From Mycobacteroides abscessus ATCC 19977 (GTDB lineage: Bacteria; Actinomycetota; Actinomycetes; Mycobacteriales; Mycobacteriaceae), in the NCBI RefSeq assembly GCF_000069185.1, contig NC_010397.1, forward strand, positions 3,410,001-3,474,000: a stretch of 64,000 nt of DNA, given 5' to 3'. This document shows, in pieces, positions 17,708 to 26,068 of the stretch. Below the pieces are notes generated by a model. It did no database searches and had not been told where the DNA came from. It saw only the letters and a program-made list of their open reading frames with translations. Each line of letters opens with the position of its first letter. Positions within the stretch are counted from its first letter, which is position 1. Both the position numbers and the translations under genes were made by a program.

Positions 17708-18440
17708 CGGCCGCCTTCTTGCGTTCGATATCGGCCAGCGCCTCGGCCAGCTGCGCACGCTGGGCACCCGAGGCGTCCCAGGCCACCTTCCGGTTCTTGA
17801 CCACCTTGGCCGGCGCGCCGACCGCAATCGAGTAGTCCGGTATCACGCCCTTGACCACGGCGTGAGCACCCAGCACGCAACCGCGCCCGACGATCGTGTC
17901 GCGCAGGATGGTCACTTTGGCGGCGATCCAGGTGTCCGGTCCGATGCGCACCGGAGACTTGACGATGCCCTGATCCTTGATCGGGTAGGTGATGTCTTCC
18001 ATCCGATGGTCGAAGTCGCAGACGTAGCACCAGTCGGCCATGAGGGCCGAGTCGCCGAACTCGATATCGATGTAGGCGTTGACGACGTTGTCCTTGCCGA
18101 AGACCACCTTGTCGCCGAGGCGCAGGGAGCCCTCGTGGGCACGCAGCGAGTTCCCGTCACCGATGTGCACCCATCGGCCGATCTCCATCCGCGCCAACTC
18201 GGGGGTGCAGTGGATCTCGACGTTCTTGCCGAGGAACAACATGCCACGCGTGACGATGTGCGGGTTGGCGAGCTTGAACTTGAGTAGTCGCCAGTAACGC
18301 ACCAGGTACCACGGGGTGTATGCCTTGTTGGCGATCACCCAGCGCAGCGAGTCCCTGGTCAGGAATTTCGCTTGCAACGGGTCCCGCAGGCGCTGCCCGC
18401 GCCACCGCTTGTGCAGGGGAGCGCCCCACATCGTCGTCAT
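17691..18440 (-). CDS. Hexapeptide-repeat (LbH) acyltransferase of the MGLP region (Rv3034c-like)
   Basis: 249 residues from ATG 18440. Left-handed beta-helix repeats run about 80-225: LGKNVEIHCTPELARMEIG, then LRLGDKVVFGKDNVVNAYI and WIAAKVTILRDTIVGRGCVLG, with closing IAVGAPAKVVKNRKV typical of maltose/galactoside O-acetyltransferases. In mycobacteria this gene accompanies the MGLP glucosyltransferase cluster, so acylation of the polysaccharide is a reasonable inference; the acyl donor is unproven. It is divergent from the PQQ-repeat lipoprotein. Much of the 60-codon upstream open frame is non-coding in character. Confidence 0.85.
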   Translation of the reverse strand: MTTMWGAPLHKRWRGQRLRDPLQAKFLTRDSLRWVIANKAYTPWYLVRYWRLLKFKLANPHIVTRGMLFLGKNVEIHCTPELARMEIGRWVHIGDGNSLRAHEGSLRLGDKVVFGKDNVVNAYIDIEFGDSALMADWCYVCDFDHRMEDITYPIKDQGIVKSPVRIGPDTWIAAKVTILRDTIVGRGCVLGAHAVVKGVIPDYSIAVGAPAKVVKNRKVAWDASGAQRAQLAEALADIERKKAAANSPE

Positions 18441-18525
18441 GGCCGCACAGCCTACGGGACGCGGCGGGACGCACACGCTACCCTGCGATGGGCCGGACCG
18501 CCCCCTAAGGAAGGAGTGCCTCACC

Positions 18526-19818
18526 GTGCTTTCCCGGGCACGAGTACTCGCGAGCATCGCCCTCGCGGCGCTCCTCACCATCACCGGCTGTTCCGGTGAC
18601 GATTCGTGGATCAACATCAAAGCAGCACCCGGATGGTCCGCCTCCTACGCCGACGCGCACAACAGCAGCTACACGGCCACTGAGGGCGCTCGTGAGCTGA
18701 CTCTGGAGTGGAGCCGGAACACCAAGGGCCAGATACGCAGTGCCGCCGCCATCGGCATCGACAATTTCATCGCGGTCAGCGCCGACACCCCATCCGGCTG
18801 CACACTGATGGAGTGGGAGGACAACAGGGCAGCACGCCAACGTTGGTGCACCCGGATGATCACCGGGAGCCCGTGGTCCGGGCCGCTTGCCGACGGCTAT
18901 AACAACCTCTACGTGGGCCAGCCCGGAGCCGTGGTCTCCTTCCCCCCCACCCAATGGATTCGGTGGCGTAAACCCGTCATCGGCGCCCCCACCACACCCA
19001 AGATCGTGGAGCCCGGCCGGCTCCTGATCGTCACGCACCTGGGCCAGATATTGATCTTCGATGCCCAGCGCGGTGAGGTCGTCGGAACGCCGATGGATCT
19101 GCTCGAAGGGGTCGATCCGGCCGATCCACGACGCGGTCTGGAGGATTGCGAACCGGCTCGGCCCAAGTGCCCGATATCGGCCTCCCCCGCCTACGATCCA
19201 GCGACCGGCACCATCGTGACCACGCTGTGGCAGCCGGACAAGCCGGTGCCCGTGCTGTTGGGCATCACCTACGACGCCGACGGCAAGGTGACCCTGAAGC
19301 ACAAGTGGGCCAGCAAGATCATCGATGAGGGTGTGATCGGTTCACCGGTGATGTCCAACGACGGTGAGACCGTCTACATCAACGATCGCAAGGGCTCGCT
19401 GCACGCGATGCACACCTTCGACGGCAGCCAGAAATGGTCACTGCCGCTGGGGTTCAACGCGACCACACCGCCGTCGGTGGCACCGGACGGAACGATCATC
19501 GCCGGAACCGGCGACAAGGCCACCCTGGTGGGCATCAAGGATTCGGGCGCCAAGGGTGAAATCGCCTGGCGCCGCGACGACCTCGTTCCACTTTCGACGT
19601 CGAGTCAGGCCGCCGGAAACGTGGGTTATGCCGTCGTCAGGGACGGCGATAAGGGCCTGGCCCTCGTGGTGTTCAACACCCCGGACGGGGCTACCATCAA
19701 CCGCTATCCACTGCCCGATGCCACAGGATTTCCGGTGGGGATTTCGATCGGACCGGACCAGCGTGTCATCGTCACGCTGAGCGAGGGTCTGGTGTACGGG
19801 TTCCGCCCGGAGACCTAG
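18526..19818 (+). CDS. PQQ-type beta-propeller lipoprotein (Rv3035-like)
   Basis: 430 residues from GTG 18526, preceded by AAGGAAGGAG about 9 nt upstream. A signal peptide with lipobox LTITGC puts the lipidated Cys at residue 22. Blades of a beta-propeller follow, with repeats such as GSPVMSNDGETVYINDRKGS and PPSVAPDGTIIAGTGDKATL. It should be anchored outside the cytoplasmic membrane and act as a scaffold or binding protein; no enzymatic residues are visible. The position matches the MGLP-linked segment of the tuberculosis genome. Its 3' end overlaps the convergent next gene by 47 nt. Confidence 0.88.
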   Translation: MLSRARVLASIALAALLTITGCSGDDSWINIKAAPGWSASYADAHNSSYTATEGARELTLEWSRNTKGQIRSAAAIGIDNFIAVSADTPSGCTLMEWEDNRAARQRWCTRMITGSPWSGPLADGYNNLYVGQPGAVVSFPPTQWIRWRKPVIGAPTTPKIVEPGRLLIVTHLGQILIFDAQRGEVVGTPMDLLEGVDPADPRRGLEDCEPARPKCPISASPAYDPATGTIVTTLWQPDKPVPVLLGITYDADGKVTLKHKWASKIIDEGVIGSPVMSNDGETVYINDRKGSLHAMHTFDGSQKWSLPLGFNATTPPSVAPDGTIIAGTGDKATLVGIKDSGAKGEIAWRRDDLVPLSTSSQAAGNVGYAVVRDGDKGLALVVFNTPDGATINRYPLPDATGFPVGISIGPDQRVIVTLSEGLVYGFRPET

Positions 19819-20965
19819 CCGCGCAGACGAAAGCCTTTGCACCACTGCCTATTCGGGTGATAACAACAGACAAGGGCACACTGCCGCGCAACTTCAGCCT
19901 GGTGCGTAACAACGCGGGGTCCAGATCAACGCCACGGACGGTGATCTCGACGGCCCCGCAGTCCCGGGCGGCCAGGGCCTGACGCAGCCGCTTCTCACTG
20001 TAGGGCAGCGAATCGAGCACCCGGTAGCCCTGCACACCGGCTGGCACACAATCCCCGGATAGATAGGCAATGCGGGCGTCCAGCTGCCACAGACCGTGTC
20101 GCGCGGCGTACTGACGCACCAGGCCCGCACGCACCACCGCGCCGTCCGGATCGATGATCCACTCGCCCGCACCGGCCACCGCGCAGTCATCGGGGTCGGC
20201 GTCGGTCAGCTGGTAGCCCGTACCAATGGTCGCCAGCACGGTGGCACGCCGCCGCGCGCCCGCCAATCCGGCCGACCACAGGCACGCCTCGCGGACGCCA
20301 CCGTCCAATGACACCACCTCGATCTCACCGTCGAAACCCGTCTGTTCCCGCAGATCGGCAAAGTCCAGTCCCGGAGCGCATTTGACCACCAGGTCGCGAT
20401 CGGCATAGCTCCGCAGCACGGCGTCCAGCGGCGGTGAGTAGGCGGATGGATCGAACCGCCGGCGCCCACCGGCGCGGCGCCCCGGATCGGCGATGACCAC
20501 CTGAGCACGACTGGAGGGGGCCAACGCATCGGCCCTGCACACCAGGACATGTTCGCCGATATTATTGCGCGCCATTGCCGTTCGCACCGGATCGATATCG
20601 CTCCCGATGACTGCCGCCGCGACGCCATCAAGGGCCGCAAGCTCTGCCCCGACCGAGCACGTGACATCGTGCACCACCAAGCCGGCCAGCCGGGCGGCCC
20701 GATGTCTGGCCACCGCGGCCGGGGTGGCCTGCTGCAGGGCGTCATCGGTGAACAGCCAGTGGTCAACGCGGCCCAGCTTGGCTGCCGCCTTGCGGCGCAG
20801 CTGCACCGTCTGCGCCAAAACTGCTGCGTGATCACCGAATTCGTTGCGCAGGGCCGCCGTGTCGGCCACCAGGGTGCCCGCCGAGAACGTATACGTGGAG
20901 GCCCGGGCCAGGTCTGCGGCGCCCGCCTCCGACGACAGGTATGCGACGTCGGAGAGATCGAACAC
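19772..20965 (-). CDS. THUMP-like class I SAM methyltransferase (Rv3037c-like)
   Basis: 397 residues. The central Rossmann region has DVTCSVGAELAALDGVAAAV (motif I region), SDIDPVRTAMARNN (acidic motif) and VVIADPGRRAGGRRRFDPSA, a family-specific segment in place of the NPPY motif. The N-terminal LSSEAGAADLARASTYTFSA and C-terminal TRIGSGAKAFVCAA are also conserved. RNA or sugar methylation is possible; it has been listed with MGLP candidate methyltransferases, but the substrate is unknown. It lies 17 nt after the next methyltransferase gene in the same operon. The tail overlaps the convergent PQQ gene. Confidence 0.85.
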   Translation of the reverse strand: MFDLSDVAYLSSEAGAADLARASTYTFSAGTLVADTAALRNEFGDHAAVLAQTVQLRRKAAAKLGRVDHWLFTDDALQQATPAAVARHRAARLAGLVVHDVTCSVGAELAALDGVAAAVIGSDIDPVRTAMARNNIGEHVLVCRADALAPSSRAQVVIADPGRRAGGRRRFDPSAYSPPLDAVLRSYADRDLVVKCAPGLDFADLREQTGFDGEIEVVSLDGGVREACLWSAGLAGARRRATVLATIGTGYQLTDADPDDCAVAGAGEWIIDPDGAVVRAGLVRQYAARHGLWQLDARIAYLSGDCVPAGVQGYRVLDSLPYSEKRLRQALAARDCGAVEITVRGVDLDPALLRTRLKLRGSVPLSVVITRIGSGAKAFVCAARSPGGTRTPDPRSA

Positions 20966-20982
20966 CGGCAGCTATCGGAAGA

Positions 20983-21960
20983 TCAGGACGGCTTGATCCC
21001 GGTGATCATCACGTTGTAGTACCAGCCCTTCGGCACCACATGACGCCACACGTTCTCGTCCACCCAGCTCAGCGCCTTCCAGCCGTTGAAGGCAAATTTC
21101 GCCCAGCCCCAACCCAGCTTGCCGGGCGGCACCGTCGACTCGAATGTGCGCACCGGCCACCCCAGCATGGCGGCGGTGAATTCCTCACTAGCGGTCCGTA
21201 CCGCGACGGCGCCGGCATTGGCGGCCATCTTCTCCAGGTCAGCGGGATCAAAGGTGTGCAGGTCAACTACCCATTCCAGGGCCGCGGCACGCGAATTCTC
21301 GTCGAGCTCCTCCTGCGGACGCCGCCAACTCTCCAGACCAGGCAGCTTCATTGCCTGGACCGTGGCCTTCCAGGTCAGGTCCGCGAGCGCGCGGGCGTAC
21401 AGATTTCCGACCGTGGTGGGCTCGCCGGCGAAGACGAACCGGCCACCCGGCTTGAGTACCCGGAGTACCTCGCGCAACGACAGCTCGACATCCGGGATGT
21501 GGTGCAGCACGGCGTGGCCCACCACCAGATCGAAGGTGTTGTCGTCGTAGGGAATCCGCTCGGCATCGGCAACCCGGCCATCGACGTCCAGACCCAGCTC
21601 CTGGCCGGTGCGAGTGGCAACCTTGACCATGCCCGGGGACAGGTCGGTGACCGAGCCACGGCGCGCGACACCCGCCTGCATCAGGTTCAGCAGAAAGAAC
21701 CCGGTGCCGCAGCCAAGCTCCAGGGCGCGGTCATAGGGCAGCTCACGTTGATCCTCGACGGGGACGATGGCGTCGAACCGGCCGCGGGCGTAGTCGATGC
21801 AGCGCTGGTCGTAGGAGATGGACCACTTCTCGTCGTAGGTTTCTGCTTCCCAGTCGTGATAGAGGATCTGGGCGAGTTTGTTGTCCTCGAAAGCGGCGGC
21901 GACCTGCTCGGCGGTGGCCTTTGTGGTCGGCTGGCCGTCCAGCCCCGTAATCTCCGTCAT
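20983..21960 (-). CDS. Class I SAM-dependent methyltransferase (Rv3038c-like)
   Basis: 325 residues. Motif I is ALELGCGTGFFLLNLMQAGV, acidic loop VTDLSPGMVKVATRTG, then FDLVVGHAVLHHIPDVELSL and VLRVLKPGGRFVFAGEP. An extra C-terminal domain of about 110 residues ends KGWYYNVMITGIKPS. The substrate is unknown. It starts at ATG 21960 and is preceded by the echA17 gene with a 21-nt gap, so it lies in the run Nudix, echA17, methyltransferase, Rv3037c-like. Confidence 0.87.
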   Translation of the reverse strand: MTEITGLDGQPTTKATAEQVAAAFEDNKLAQILYHDWEAETYDEKWSISYDQRCIDYARGRFDAIVPVEDQRELPYDRALELGCGTGFFLLNLMQAGVARRGSVTDLSPGMVKVATRTGQELGLDVDGRVADAERIPYDDNTFDLVVGHAVLHHIPDVELSLREVLRVLKPGGRFVFAGEPTTVGNLYARALADLTWKATVQAMKLPGLESWRRPQEELDENSRAAALEWVVDLHTFDPADLEKMAANAGAVAVRTASEEFTAAMLGWPVRTFESTVPPGKLGWGWAKFAFNGWKALSWVDENVWRHVVPKGWYYNVMITGIKPS

Positions 21961-21981
21961 GGCCGTCAGCCTAACTCCTGG

Positions 21982-22776
21982 TTAGGCTCCCCTGAACCGG
22001 GCCGTCCCCGGGCCGATCTCGAGCTGAGCGGTGACGCCGTCCGCGCGGTCCTGTGTCGCGAACACCTGGCAAAACAGCTCACGTTCCTTGTCCAGCCCAG
22101 CGGCCAGCGGACCGTCGAATCCATGGTCGATGGCCTCCTTGGCGGCAGCGAGCGCCAGCGGCGGCCCATCGACAAAGCGCCGGGCCCAGCTCGCGGCCTC
22201 TGTATACACATCGTCGGGCGCCACCACCTGATCGATGAGTCCAGCGCCCCGTGCTTCGTCAGCTCCCACGAAGCGGCCGCTGAAGACCATCTCCTTGGCC
22301 CGGCTCAGACCCACCACACGCGCCAGTCGGACAGTCCCACCGCCACCCGGAATCATGCCGACCAGGATCTCCGGCGAACCCACCTTGACGTTGTCCCCTG
22401 CGATCCGCCAGTCGGCCGTCAGGGCCAGCTCCAGTCCGCTGCCCAGCGCATACCCCGTGATCGCGGCGATCGTGGGTTTGGCCAGCTCCGCCACCGCGGT
22501 AAGCGCAGCCTGCCGATCACCGGCACTGCGCGCCATCTCATCGGCGGATAGCTCCGAAAGTTCCGCCAAATCGTCACCGGCGCAGAAAATCTCGTGTCCC
22601 CCATAGACGATGACAACCCTGATGTCTGCGCGTGCGTTCACCTCCGCGGCGGCCTGGGCCAGTTCGCGATACATCTGCCGGGTGAACGTGTTGGTGGGCG
22701 GCCGCGACAATGCGATGGTGCCGATGCCGGGATGCTCGGGCGCGGTGCGCACCGACACGAATTCGGGCTCGATCAT
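21982..22776 (-). CDS. echA17: Enoyl-CoA hydratase/isomerase family protein (EchA17-like)
   Basis: 264 residues from ATG 22776. The crotonase fold has oxyanion-hole segments YGGHEIFCAGDDLAELS and ITGYALGSGLELALTADWRI, and SPEILVGMIPGGGGTVRLAR, where hydratases carry the catalytic Glu; the Glu in SPEILVG is the likely second acid. It hydrates trans-2-enoyl-CoA in fatty-acid degradation, though the specific substrate is unknown. The ATGA overlap with the Nudix stop indicates coupling. A 90-codon upstream extension of the frame is not homologous and is not used. Confidence 0.88.
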   Translation of the reverse strand: MIEPEFVSVRTAPEHPGIGTIALSRPPTNTFTRQMYRELAQAAAEVNARADIRVVIVYGGHEIFCAGDDLAELSELSADEMARSAGDRQAALTAVAELAKPTIAAITGYALGSGLELALTADWRIAGDNVKVGSPEILVGMIPGGGGTVRLARVVGLSRAKEMVFSGRFVGADEARGAGLIDQVVAPDDVYTEAASWARRFVDGPPLALAAAKEAIDHGFDGPLAAGLDKERELFCQVFATQDRADGVTAQLEIGPGTARFRGA

Positions 22777-23600
22777 GACAGCTCCGGCCCGGTCACCTCG
22801 GGGATTTCGACCGCACCCTGCCGGGCTGCTTCGTATCGATCGACGTCGTCGAATTGGACGAACCACCGGCCATCCTGCTCGGTGAGGATCGGCATGATCG
22901 GCGCAATGCTGCGTGCCACCCCCAGTACCTCGGCAACCGATGCGCCCGCCGAGGAGACGGCGTCTAGCTGCGACCAGGTGGGCGGAAGCAGGAAACTGCG
23001 CCGCTCGGTGAAGGCCGCGATCGCGGCCGCGGGGGTCTGCCACCCGGATGCGACGGCCTCGGTGTTGTTGCCGTCGGCGTCCTGCCCCGCCGGCAGCGCC
23101 GCCACAAAGAAGAACGTGTCATAGCGACGTGGTTCGGCCTCCGGGGTGATCCAGTTGGCCCAGGGACGCAGCAAGTCCGCCCGCAACTGAAGGCCTTCAC
23201 GCTGCAGGAACTCGGCAAAGGATAACGTCTTGTCGGACAGGTCCTTGCGCGCCTGGTGGTAGACGGCGGCGTCCTCGACTATCGAGTTTTCCGAGGTCCC
23301 CGCGAACAGCACCCCGCATTCTTCGAAGGTCTCGCGCGCGGCAGCACAGACCAGGGCTGACGCCAGCTCCGGCGTGACGCCGAACTGTTGCGCCCACCAG
23401 TCGACATCCGGGCCGAGCCACGGCACATCGGCGTGCATGTCGCGGGAATCCACCCCGCCGCCCGGAAACACGGTCATCCCACCGGCAAAGGCCATGGCGT
23501 TGTCCCGACGCATCAGAAACGCTTCGACGCCGACGGCCCCGTCACGGATCAATACGACGGTGGCCGCCGGCTTTGGCTCGGGTGGTGTCGCTGCTGTCAT
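22773..23600 (-). CDS. Nudix hydrolase-family protein (Rv3040c-like)
   Basis: 275 residues from ATG 23600. The N-terminal strand PAATVVLIRDGAVGVEAFLM and GGMTVFPGGGVDSRD lead into a Nudix box that is split by about 40 extra residues before AARETFEECGVLFAG (REXXEE core present). Such inserts are typical of the NUDT19/acyl-CoA diphosphatase-like subgroup, so a CoA-ester substrate is plausible. That would fit its coupling with the enoyl-CoA hydratase gene, but this is inference. The start has only a weak GAAGGA upstream. Confidence 0.85.
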   Translation of the reverse strand: MTAATPPEPKPAATVVLIRDGAVGVEAFLMRRDNAMAFAGGMTVFPGGGVDSRDMHADVPWLGPDVDWWAQQFGVTPELASALVCAAARETFEECGVLFAGTSENSIVEDAAVYHQARKDLSDKTLSFAEFLQREGLQLRADLLRPWANWITPEAEPRRYDTFFFVAALPAGQDADGNNTEAVASGWQTPAAAIAAFTERRSFLLPPTWSQLDAVSSAGASVAEVLGVARSIAPIMPILTEQDGRWFVQFDDVDRYEAARQGAVEIPEVTGPELS

Positions 23601-23625
23601 GGGGAGAATTCCTTCACTTTGCGCG

Positions 23626-24552
23626 CTACTGCGCACGGTGGGCTGCCCTGGCGCGGGCACGTCGCGCGAAGTAACGCCCGTCGATCATCTCAACCACGAT
23701 CGACTGGCCGAACGCGCGGGACAGATTCTCACTGGTCATCACATCGGCCAGCAGGCCCTGAGCGACAATCCCGCCCTCGGACAGCAACAATGCGTGACTG
23801 AACCCTGGCGGAATTTCCTCCACATGATGAGTCACCAAAACCATGGCGGGTGCGTCCGGATCGGCGGCAAGCTCACCCAGCCGCGCGACAAGTTCCTCAC
23901 GCCCACCCAGATCCAGGCCTGCGGCCGGTTCATCGAGGAGCAACAGCTCCGGATCGGTCATCAACGCCCGCGCGATGAGCACCCGCTTGCGCTCCCCCTC
24001 GGACAGCGTCCCGTACGTACGATCCGACAGATGCTCGGCACCAAGGGTTTCGAGCATGTCCACGGCACGGGCGGTATCGATCTCTTCGTATTCTTCGCGC
24101 CAGCGGCCCAGCACCGCGTATCCGGCCGACACCACCAGATCGCGAACCACCTCGTTATCGGGAATGCGCTGCGCCAGCGCGGCCGAACTCAGGCCGATCC
24201 TCGACTTGAGTTCAGCGACGTCGACACGGCCCAGCCGCTCGCCGAGAATCGCCGCATACCCAGAGGTGGGGTGCTCCATGGCCGCCGCGATTCGCAGCAA
24301 CGATGTCTTCCCGGCGCCGTTGGGGCCGAGAACCACCCAGCGTTCGTCGAGCTCGACCGACCAGGTGACCGGGCCTACCAACACCTTGCGGTTGCGGCGC
24401 AGCAGCACATCGCGGAAATCGAGCAGAAGGTCCGGATCAATTTCGGCCACTGGGTCATCGTGCCGTATCCCGCCGCGCGAGCGGTCAGCGGGAGCCCTAT
24501 AGCGCGTCATCTCCGACATGCGCCCAGACCTGTATCGCGTATCCTCACTCAT
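23626..24552 (-). CDS. ABC-transporter ATP-binding protein (Rv3041c-like)
   Basis: 308 residues from ATG 24552; in-frame ATGs at 24519 and 24510 are alternatives because the first 35 residues are not conserved-looking. Walker A GPNGAGKTS, signature LSEGERKRV, Walker B LLLLDEP and switch LVTHHVEEI are all present. It is a single nucleotide-binding domain with no permease gene beside it, so it may pair with a remote permease or act in a non-transport role. It is 25 nt upstream of the Nudix gene on the same strand. Confidence 0.88.
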   Translation of the reverse strand: MSEDTRYRSGRMSEMTRYRAPADRSRGGIRHDDPVAEIDPDLLLDFRDVLLRRNRKVLVGPVTWSVELDERWVVLGPNGAGKTSLLRIAAAMEHPTSGYAAILGERLGRVDVAELKSRIGLSSAALAQRIPDNEVVRDLVVSAGYAVLGRWREEYEEIDTARAVDMLETLGAEHLSDRTYGTLSEGERKRVLIARALMTDPELLLLDEPAAGLDLGGREELVARLGELAADPDAPAMVLVTHHVEEIPPGFSHALLLSEGGIVAQGLLADVMTSENLSRAFGQSIVVEMIDGRYFARRARARAAHRAQ

Positions 24553-24588
24553 ACGTTAGCAATCTCGGAGGGAATTCCAGGCAACCAC

Positions 24589-25335
24589 ATGACAAACGAC
24601 TTCGATCCGGATCCTTACCTGGAGACGGTGCAGAGCATCGGGCTTGCTAACCATCGGCTCATCGCGCAGCTCGATGCGGAGGCATCTCAGATTCAGCAAC
24701 GTGCCGCTGACGGCGAAGATCGATCGTGGATATGGGATGACCTCAAGGTGTGGCGTCGCCGAGTTGATGCTTTTCAATCGCAGCTGCGTCGCGACACCAC
24801 CGCGCTGGGCCGCCTGATCGACGCTAATCGGCGAATCAAAGGATCGGATCAGACTGCCGATATCGGCACATCAAAACTTGATTATTCGCCCGACAGCAAC
24901 CGCAATACGCTCCATCCCTTCAAGGACTCGCGATCTCAGGAGGAATTCGTCTCCAGACTTAACCGAGTGTTCGCGGTCCTACACTCACCTGGGCGCGGCC
25001 CGTACTCAAATAGCGAATTTCTTGTCTTCATGCGAACGGGCGGCACCGTCGTCTCGGCACCTTATCTGTCGCAGTTGCGCAACGGGCAGCGAGGCCGGCC
25101 CTCACTGCAGGCGTTGGAGAGCATCGCGCATGCCTTTCGCATCGATGTCCGTTACTTCATCGATAGTGGCTACGCCGATGAGCTGGAGTCAGATCTGAGT
25201 GCGCTCGAACTCGCCCACAACCCGGCGGCGGCCGAGCTGACATCCAAACTGCTCGAACTGCCTGAGCCCGTTCGCGACCAGTTACTCGCCGATGCGGAGT
25301 CCTTCGATCGCCGCAATCAGACCGCGACATCCTGA
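24589..25335 (+). CDS. EspR-like helix-turn-helix regulator with N-terminal extension
   Basis: 248 residues from ATG 24589; GGAGG lies 17 nt upstream, rather far. Residues about 120-190 carry the XRE-type HTH with the EspR pattern FVSRLNRVFAVLHSPGRGPY, then SAPYLSQLRNGQRGRPSLQA and AHAFRIDVRYFIDSGYADEL, followed by a short C-terminal helical dimerisation part. The first 110 residues are a polar, probably helical extension (LDAEASQIQQRAADGEDRSW) not found in EspR. EspR is a nucleoid-associated regulator of ESX-1 in tuberculosis; targets here are unknown. It overlaps the convergent yczE-like gene by 19 nt. Confidence 0.75.
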   Translation: MTNDFDPDPYLETVQSIGLANHRLIAQLDAEASQIQQRAADGEDRSWIWDDLKVWRRRVDAFQSQLRRDTTALGRLIDANRRIKGSDQTADIGTSKLDYSPDSNRNTLHPFKDSRSQEEFVSRLNRVFAVLHSPGRGPYSNSEFLVFMRTGGTVVSAPYLSQLRNGQRGRPSLQALESIAHAFRIDVRYFIDSGYADELESDLSALELAHNPAAAELTSKLLELPEPVRDQLLADAESFDRRNQTATS

Positions 25336-26006
25336 GCTGAATCCAGCGGAGTGGACCGTGATTCGGCGTTGCGCTGCGTACTGAGCACCGGGCCCCAGCC
25401 ACTGACGGCCAAGAGCCGCCGCGGCACCAGTCGCAGCACGAGCTGAATGAGGGGCCCAATGCCGAAGGCGTAGAGCAGTGTCCCGGCGCCCACATTTCCA
25501 CCGAGTAGCCACCCCGTACCCACTGCGAGCACCTCGATGATGGTCCGGATGAGACGTACGGACCGACCGGTGCGATGTACCAGGCCAGTTGTCAGTCCAT
25601 CACGGGGCCCGGCGCCGAGTCCCGCACCCACGTAGAGCACCGAGGCGATGGCGTTCAACACCACCCCGCTCAGCAGAAACGACACCCGGACCGGCATCGC
25701 CGGCGACTCCGGCAACCAGGCAAGAGCAGTATCGACGGCTATCGCGATGACGATGATATTGGCGATGGTTCCGACACCGGGCTTATTGCGCAACGGGATC
25801 CACATGAGAAGCACCACCACACCGGTCACCGCCGAGGCAAGCCCGATGCTCATTCCGGTGCGCATCGCCAACCCTTGATGGAACACATCCCACGGATCCA
25901 ATCCAAGGCCAGCGCGCACCATGAGCGCCATCGAGAATCCGTACAGATACAGACCCACCATCAGCGCGGTGCCGCGCGCGCTCCAACCAATCCATTTACC
26001 GCTCAC
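25317..26006 (-). CDS. YczE/YitT-type integral membrane protein
   Basis: 229 residues if started at GTG 26006 (VSGKWIGWSARGTALMVG). The frame is open to GTG 26060, but that longer version would span the operator repeats. About five to six hydrophobic helices are visible; conserved elements are FSMALMVRAGLGLDPWDVFH and VLYVGAGLGAGPRDGLTTGL. The function is unknown, though yczE genes typically sit beside MocR regulators. The divergent MocR gene starts 62 bp away, with ACTGGCTT repeats between. A CAATAT hexamer 6 nt before GTG 26006 suggests a leaderless start. Confidence 0.8.
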   Translation of the reverse strand: MSGKWIGWSARGTALMVGLYLYGFSMALMVRAGLGLDPWDVFHQGLAMRTGMSIGLASAVTGVVVLLMWIPLRNKPGVGTIANIIVIAIAVDTALAWLPESPAMPVRVSFLLSGVVLNAIASVLYVGAGLGAGPRDGLTTGLVHRTGRSVRLIRTIIEVLAVGTGWLLGGNVGAGTLLYAFGIGPLIQLVLRLVPRRLLAVSGWGPVLSTQRNAESRSTPLDSAQDVAV

Positions 26007-26024
26007 GGGCCAATATTGTCGGCC

Positions 26025-26066
26025 AACTGGCTTGTCATTCAATAGCCAGTTGAGCCACACTGGCTT
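26025..26066. promoter_or_regulatory. Three-part ACTGGCTT operator of the MocR/YczE pair
   Basis: AACTGGCT (26025-26032) and AGCCAGTT (26044-26051) form a perfect 8-bp inverted repeat. ACTGGCTT then recurs as a direct copy at 26059-26066, its A 33 bp from the first copy's A, about three helical turns. A direct plus an inverted copy is the kind of operator MocR dimers use. Confidence 0.65.
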
Positions 26067-26068
26067 TT

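Noticed and set aside
20941-22551. A 536-codon plus-strand frame over the methyltransferase and echA17 genes
   Set aside because: The minus-strand genes carry clear motifs; this frame has none.
23374-24588. Long upstream extension of the EspR-like frame
   Set aside because: It runs antisense through the Nudix and ABC genes; the protein-like part begins at 24589.
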